Shown: positions 58,187 through 64,000 of the stretch, piece after piece
How positions within the stretch are numbered: position 1 is the first letter of the stretch
Layout: each line of letters opens with the position of its first letter
Source: Buddleja alternifolia
Lineage: Eukaryota > Streptophyta > Magnoliopsida > Lamiales > Scrophulariaceae
Assembly (NCBI GenBank): GCA_019426215.1
Contig: CM033406.1
Location: 1,007,001 to 1,071,000 of the forward strand
Reading direction: 5' to 3'
Length of the DNA: 64,000 nucleotides
Notes under the pieces: generated by a model
What the model saw: the letters and a program-made list of their open reading frames with translations, nothing else
Told to the model about the DNA's origin: nothing
Database searches by the model: none
Translations under genes and position numbers: made by a program

Positions 58187-61100
58187 CTATCGACCTACAG
58201 TAGGTGGCTTCCTCAGATCAGGGTCATGGACCAACTCAAAATTGGGGGTGTCCCAATAATGTGATTCAGGAAACGGATAGAACCTCCCTTGATATGTTTT
58301 CAAATATTCATGGACAAGGTAATATTTTTCAACATACGAGGATGACCTAATCTGTAATTTATCACATAATTTTATTGCATGTGAGCACGGAATTCGATGA
58401 AGAGTCCATTTTCCACAAGAGCAATATTTACCTTTGATGTCGACTGTGTAAGTATGATTACCGGATCCCATCTGTCGGGGAGTTTTAACTTGATCCGTGT
58501 AATCCAACCAAGAAAAAACTGTTGCTGTGTGGTTTGAGGATTTTCTTGTCCACTCATTGTACATTTTATATGCATATGTCGTCAGGGGCTGTTCCCTCAT
58601 TGCCAAAGCCATTCGCACTCTATCAGCAAAATATTCCACAATGCGATGAAATGTGCACTCAACAATTGCTGTGGGTGGAAGATGTCGAGTACCTTTCAAC
58701 ACATTGTTTAAGCTTTCTCCCATGTTCGTCGTCATAATGCCTTCCCGCATCCCTCCATCATATGCCAATGTCCACTTTTCTTGTGGGATACCTTTCAAAT
58801 AATTCAACGCAACCGGATCCTTATTACCAATAAGTTCCATTGTTTGGTCAAACTTTCGGACATTATGTGCCATACCTGCTACATAACAGAGTTCCTTCAA
58901 AGCTTTACTTTTGAATTGAGAATTAAAGTTTGAACTCACATGTCGTAGGCAATATCTATGAGCTCCCAGGGGAGGGGTAAACACGGACATATATCGAGTA
59001 GCATTGAATAAGCCCTTATGACGATCAGAAATAAGGCAAACACCTTCATCAGGCATAAAAAAATGTTTGCAGACCAATTGCAAAAACCATAACCAAGACT
59101 CGTTGGACTCATTATCAACGATGGCGAATGCTAGAGGTAAAATATTCTGATTTCCATCCAAAGTTGATGCGGCCAACAAATTAGCCTTGTGTCGTGCATA
59201 CAAATGAGTCCCGTCAACACATATGACTCTTCGACAATATCGGAATCCATCTATACATGGCTTGAACGCCCAAAACAAATATTTCAGCATTTTTGGGTTT
59301 TGATCCTCGTATTTGTGCCACCATTCAACAACCTTACCCGGATTCCACTTCTGGATAGCTCCCAAAAGTTTAGGCAACCATGTAACTGAATCCTCCCACG
59401 TGTCGTATACAATCTCATTTGCACGTCGCAAACTGTACCAAGCCTTCCCATAAGAAACATCGAATTGCCATTTTTTTGACACCATTAGTCTAATTAGACC
59501 GACCTTATATGACGGATCCTTCCTCACTTCTGGTAGAAGTTCATTTGCGATCATGTTTATGTCTAAGTTAAAGAGGTTATTGGAACAATTTTCAACAAAA
59601 CATGTGTGTGACCCTTCATACCTTGTAATTTTCCAGAAATTAGTATTCTTCAACAAACTTCCACGCAGTCTAAAAGGGCATCCATGTTTGCATTTTTCGG
59701 CATACACTGCCGGATTACTAATTGTCACCTTAAACTCGCGTCGTGCATGCTGCACGTGGTAGTTTTTCACCGCTGCTTGCAAGCTGAGTTTGTTGTAAAA
59801 AACTTGGCCCTTGCGAAGATTACCTTTCGCATGATCATAAATTATTCTCCGGGTCAAACCTGCACTTTGTCGATGAAGTGAATCACCTTCTACTTCTGGG
59901 TATGTGGCGGAGTAGAATGGGAACACTTCATGAGGTCTTTCTTCAGCTCTTGCGGGAGGGACATCTTCATTCATTGGTACATTACTCTCATCATCTTCAT
60001 CCTCATCCCTCATTGCATTGTTGACGTGTTCTTCCATCTCATCGTCTGTATGAATATGGATCGAACAGTCAGAATCATCACTGTCATCGTCATTCCCAAT
60101 ATCATCATTCTCAATGTTTGCAAAATCACTAGAGCCAAAATTGGGATGCTCAAATTCATGACGACTTTGTGTAAACGGACCTGCAAATAAGGATAAATAT
60201 GATGACAACATGTAAAAATAAGACTAACAAGTCATGAATCAAAGGAATACAACCATTATGAAACTTATTAGAAGATTCATAATTACCTGCTTGCATATCA
60301 AAATTCCTTGAATGGGGATTTACCAAAGAGGAATATTGTGTAGACGGACCTGCAATTAAATATAAATATGATCACAATATGTAAAGATAAGAATAACAAG
60401 TCACGAATCAAAGGAATACAACCATTATGAAACTTATTAGAATAATAATTACCTGCTTGCATATCAAAATTCCTCGAATTAGGATTTACCATAGGGAGAT
60501 TTTGTACAGTTTCAAAATACCCAAACACATTACCCGTTGTAGAAGCACCTAAAAATGCAAATCACAAAAAGTTAAATTGTTTTACATTCTGCAAAGAAAA
60601 GAAAAATAATCTATACAAATATGAAATTTGGTAATAAATATGATGACACAATGTAAATATAAGAATAAACTACCTTAAAGCAATTCGTGAATTGTAGAAC
60701 TCCCCACACCACTTGAAAATCCTAAAACTCACGATTTTCCCACACATGTGATTGTATCTGCGTATTTAAATCTGGAACCGTGGGCTGTGTAAAATACGAC
60801 AGGACTTGAGGTGGTTGTAATGACGTCACTTGGGTTAACGACGATCTGTATTGACCTTGATGTTGAATTGGTTCTTTCTCAGTATAAAGCTCGACGAATT
60901 CATCAACAATATTACGATCCAAGAAATACGTTAAAGTATGATCGTCTTTGATCTCCATTGTCCTCTCCCTCATCACATTTCTCTTTTCAAATTCGAATTT
61001 TAAAATTACTTTTAATGAAAAATAATTCGGATCAGTTCCTGTTCTCGCGTATAACTTCTCCAGCAATTTAGCATATGTGATCGTACGACGTACTTTCATG

Positions 61101-61201
61101 TTAGTGCTTGGACGAGTGCTATATCTCATTGAATTTGAGTCTTCATCAATAATTTGACCATTCGTGTATATTAAAACATTAACTGTGTTCGCCCTCGGCA
61201 T
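58187..61201 (-). CDS. MuDR-type transposase (MULE), intact
   Basis: Four exons on the minus strand, 61201-60733, 60548-60453, 60349-60287 and 60180-58187, all introns in phase 1, join to 873 aa without a stop. Donors are GTGAGT and GTAATT; acceptors end TTTTAG or TTGCAG. An acidic stretch (DDDSDDSD) precedes the DNA-binding region (Y-N-K-L-S-L-Q-A-A-V-K-N-Y, C-K-H-G-C-P). The catalytic MULE core has V-D-G-T-H-L (first Asp), I-S-D-R-H-K (second Asp) and a downstream Glu candidate in C-T-F-H-R-I-V-E-Y or the preceding M-G-E-S-L-N. A SWIM finger C-x-C-x(n)-C-x-H (C-S-C-G-K...I-P-C-S-H-A) ends the core. In this family the protein cuts at terminal inverted repeats in the nucleus. It could be functional. 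Confidence 0.92.
60232..60560 (-). repeat. Tandem exon duplication in the transposase gene
   Basis: A unit of roughly 170 bp is duplicated: AATCAAAGGAATACAACCAT starts near 60237 and again near 60404, and each copy carries a small exon ending in the residues SRNFDMQAG (60287-60349 and 60453-60548). A related third piece of the intron lies near 60186-60236. All exons begin and end in phase 1, so the extra exon keeps the frame. Confidence 0.85.
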
Positions 61202-62002
61202 TTTCTATATAATATCAAAATTCAAACCATAAATTAACACTAAATTCAAAATTATACGTACAAACTATAGTTCAAAAAATGAAATTATACTTTTATATTA
61301 CTAATTAAACCTAAAAGTTATAATTACTCATTCGAAATTATACATTCTATGTAAACCTAAAACATTTGAAATTATACTTCAAACTTATATGGAAACATAA
61401 ATTGTATTCAACGTGATATAACAAACTAACAATTATATCAAAGTTCAAACCATAAATGCTAAATTCAATATTATACATACAAAATATCACTAAAAATTCA
61501 AAATTATACATACAAATTATACCTAAATATCCGAAATTACATACATACAAATTATACTTAATCCAAAATTATACCTAAAATTTCTATCAAAGTTCAAACC
61601 AAAACATACCTAAAAACTAAATTCAATATCATACATACATACAAGGTATAACTAAAAATTCAAATTAGACGTACAAATTATACCTAAAAATTAAATTAAA
61701 TTAAAAATTATAATACAAATTACACCTAAATATTTAAAATTATACATATAAATTCGAAATTATAACCTAAAAATCGAATTAATTTAAACTCAAATTAGAT
61801 TTGAATTAACATAAATTCTACAATATAATTTATAAACGAATTTAGCTAAACAAAAAGTATATGAAAGTAAAAGATTACCTTAAATTCTTAAATTTGGAGA
61901 GGATTTTTGGAGGAAGGATTTGTTTGGAAAGTTTGAAGAAAACGTGTAGAGAAATGTCAGGAATTTCATGATAGATGTTTTGATGACGACAATTAGGACC
62001 TC
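61202..62002 (-). other. Leader and first intron of the transposase gene
   Basis: AT-rich. On the minus strand a pyrimidine-rich first exon (about 61975-61880) ends AATTTAAG-GTAATC, a likely donor, and the intron holds many TATAATTT(C/T)GAAT and TTAGGTATAATT motifs up to the ATG at 61201, the same style as the PMD leader. No other gene. Confidence 0.6.
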
Positions 62003-63432
62003 TGTTAGACCCCAAAAATATGTAAGTTTGTTTTTCATCTTTGAAGCGTTAGATTTGTAATAGGCTTTGTTTTATTTTTATTCTAGATTGTTAGGCTAAG
62101 TAGTCTTAGGCTGAGTGTCTGATAATTTCTGAGTGAGTTTATCAGAAGTATAGTTTGAAGACTCAAGCGCCTGAAGTCTGAATAAAGATGAAGATTCCAA
62201 GCGTCTAGAATGACCAGCTATTCCAAGCGTTACCTTATGGATCGAAGTAATTCAAGGATTGAATAAACGTCTATCAATGACTGATTTCACCTGAATTTAC
62301 TTCTTAGACCAGAAGGAGTTTAATGCAAATATTCTCAAAGCATTAAATACCAACGGACATTTAATTCAAATGCATTAAATGCTGATAAGAGCATTAAATG
62401 TGATAAGCACTTTCAGACGTACGGAGAAACCACCCTATTGGACTGTCAACTATTCAAAGACTGCAGCACCAACTTTTGTGCAGCAGATTTTCAGGAAAAA
62501 GGACAAAATTTGTTCACTCGCGAAATATGACACTTTTTCCAAGAATGCCTATAAATAGGACTTCAACAACAAGCCAAATACAGAGAACAATTATCAAGTC
62601 GAATTGCTGTTGCATTGAAGTCTCATTCCTTAAACTCTCAGAAAAGCCAGAATACTCAAGCCAAATACAGAAACCCACATTACTACTGAGAAATTCCTAG
62701 TTGTTTGAACTTTATCAAAATCAAACAAACCTTTTAGAAAAAACCCCTATCCAAGCCTCGCGATCTGTGTGAAGTCGAAGTTGGATACTTGCCATATTTT
62801 TGGGTGAAAGAAGCAAGGGGCTTGAAGTGATTTGGAGCAGAAATCTGTGTGATCAAGGAGCTCAAGTCATCGACATCCATCTCTCCCTAATTTGTAGAAG
62901 ATTTTGTGTGATTCTTTGATAATCATTTTAGTGGATTGTCTCCAAGTGTTCGAGGAGATAAAGGACGTAGTTGGGATTACACCACCCAACGAACTTTACA
63001 AATATTGTGTCGTTTACTTTTCAGTCAATTCTCTTATCTATCATATCATTGCATAAACTGATTAAGTAAAACACAATCAAACGCTAAGCAACAAAGAAAC
63101 TTCTTGTAATGCTAAAACATTTAAAAGAAGACTACAAAATCATTCCGCTGTGCTAACACTGATCAAAGAAGTGAACGCTCAAACCTATCTGGTTGTAGTA
63201 TTCAAATCTTGAAATCTAAGTTAACTTTCTAAGAATAGTCTTCGATAGACGCTTCGCCAGAGCGCCTATATTTTAAGTGGACGCTTAAGTCAAGCGTTAG
63301 ACACTTCAAGCGTCTACTATTTCAAGCGTCCAAAAACCATTTTAGTACGAAATCTTTTGAAGTCGAAAAAGACTTCAAGGTCTATTCAACCCCCCCCTTC
63401 TAGACCCTTTCATATGCCACTTAGGACTAACT
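62003..63432 (+). repeat. Ty1/copia 5' LTR
   Basis: Starts TGTTAGACCCC; the right end is taken at GGACTAACT, a near-perfect inverted match of the start, two bases before the PBS. About 1,430 bp. A TATA-like CTATAAATAG is at about 62550. The motif AAGCG(T/C) recurs at least seven times on the plus strand and several times inverted, clustered at 62160-62240 and 63240-63340. The 3' LTR is beyond the window. Confidence 0.82.
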
Positions 63433-63434
63433 AG

Positions 63435-63446
63435 TGGTATCAGAGC
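63435..63446 (+). other. Primer binding site
   Basis: TGGTATCAGAGC, exact match to the initiator-Met tRNA primer site, two bases after the LTR. Confidence 0.93.
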
Positions 63447-63533
63447 GGTTAAAGTTGAAATTTGAAAATTTTCAAGCATAACTGCTTGTTTAGATCCTAT
63501 TTTCAAAATCTAGTTGCTTTTAAAATTTTTGTT

Positions 63534-64000
63534 ATGGCATTTGCTAAAGTTCCCAAACTAACTGAGTCAAATTTTGACACATGGAAAGTCAAAGCATTTA
63601 CATATCTCTGTTCATGTGATGACGACATGTGTGATATTTCAGATGGGCCAATCAAAATATATAAAGTTATCACAAGAGCGCCTGGAGCCACGGAAGAAAC
63701 TCCCGATGGTTACGTTGAGAAACCAAAACAAGAATGGTCTCTAGATGAGCGTCGAAGAGCTAATTTGGACAATGTTGGTCGTAACACTCTATATACGGCT
63801 ATTGGTGATAATGACAACTTATTTAACAAGATCAAGTCTTGCAAAACCACTAAAGAAATATGGGATAAGTTGTCTACAATTTGTGGTGGTTCAGCTCAGA
63901 TCAAAGAAAGCAAACTTTCCATTGCCAAGGAAAAGTTTAACGGATTTAAGATGCTACCCAATGAAACTTTAGAGCAATTAGATATAAGATTTACAGCTCT
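63534..64000 (+). CDS. Ty1/copia gag, N-terminal part (runs off the window)
   Basis: Open from ATG 63534 to the last base of the window, 155 codons without a stop. It starts MAFAKVPKLTESNFDTWKVK, the copia gag opening in which a Leu/Asn-Trp motif is followed by a helical domain, and continues with R-R-A-N-L-D-N and T-T-K-E-I-W-D-K-L, both usual in this gag family. With the LTR and PBS just upstream this is a properly organised element, and its gag start is intact; whether pol is intact cannot be seen. Confidence 0.9.
   Translation, partial: MAFAKVPKLTESNFDTWKVKAFTYLCSCDDDMCDISDGPIKIYKVITRAPGATEETPDGYVEKPKQEWSLDERRRANLDNVGRNTLYTAIGDNDNLFNKIKSCKTTKEIWDKLSTICGGSAQIKESKLSIAKEKFNGFKMLPNETLEQLDIRFTA

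Larger units (their letters stand above)
51781..62002. mobile_element. Mutator-like element with PMD gene and MuDR transposase
   Basis: The region holds two convergent genes, a plus-strand plant-mobile-domain gene and a minus-strand MuDR transposase, each preceded by a long AT-rich leader with the same repeated motif, and separated by a satellite. PMD genes are known passengers of plant Mutator-like elements. The left boundary is set roughly at the start of the hairpin cluster and the right one at the copia LTR; exact terminal inverted repeats and a 9-bp TSD were not found, and the right end may be cut off by that LTR. Confidence 0.65.

Overview
This is nuclear DNA of a flowering plant, most likely a eudicot. 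The window is AT-rich and intron-bearing, packed with plant-type LTR retrotransposons primed by initiator-Met tRNA, hAT, Mutator-like and Helitron-like elements, and it holds an endogenous plant pararetrovirus. I cannot name the species. Only one ordinary host gene is clear: a four-exon HhH-GPD DNA glycosylase at 49.65-51.04 kb. Nearly everything else is mobile DNA, often nested, and exact target-site duplications (TSDs) let much of the order of events be read.

Layout. 0-4.1 kb: an inverted Ty1/copia LTR (1173-2789) and a decayed plus-strand copia fragment. 4.1-28.3 kb: a duplicated block. Copy A holds a solo copia LTR (4124-6910, TSD TTATC) interrupted by a 1.0-kb hAT element, then flank, then a roughly 10-kb Helitron-like insertion (about 7.2-17.25 kb), then more flank to 18788. 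Copy B holds the truncated copia body (18.8-24.8 kb), its 3' LTR (24835-26608) and the same flank without the large insertion. The Helitron-like block contains a parvulin-type PPIase gene fragment, a Ty3/gypsy-like gag fragment, a 51-bp minisatellite, two hAT elements and a TRIM concatemer.

29.6-37.4 kb: a near-full-length, defective endogenous caulimovirid with PBS, two small ORFs, coat protein with zinc knuckle, movement protein, protease, RT-RNase H, a downstream ORF, a pregenomic promoter and a poly(A) signal. 37.9-48.95 kb: a 1.0-kb hAT element (TSD ACTAAATT) split by a complete minus-strand Ty1/copia (38367-48430, TSD CGGCC). 49.65-51.04 kb: the DNA glycosylase gene. 51.8-62.0 kb: a Mutator-like element with two convergent genes, a decayed plant-mobile-domain (PMD) gene on the plus strand and an intact spliced MuDR transposase (873 aa) on the minus strand, separated by a 185-bp satellite. 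62.0-64.0 kb: the 5' LTR, PBS and intact gag start of another copia element, which runs off the window.

The parts that could still encode working proteins are the glycosylase, the MULE transposase and the gag of the last copia element. All other coding regions seen carry stops or frameshifts, many of the kind expected from deamination of methylated cytosine.
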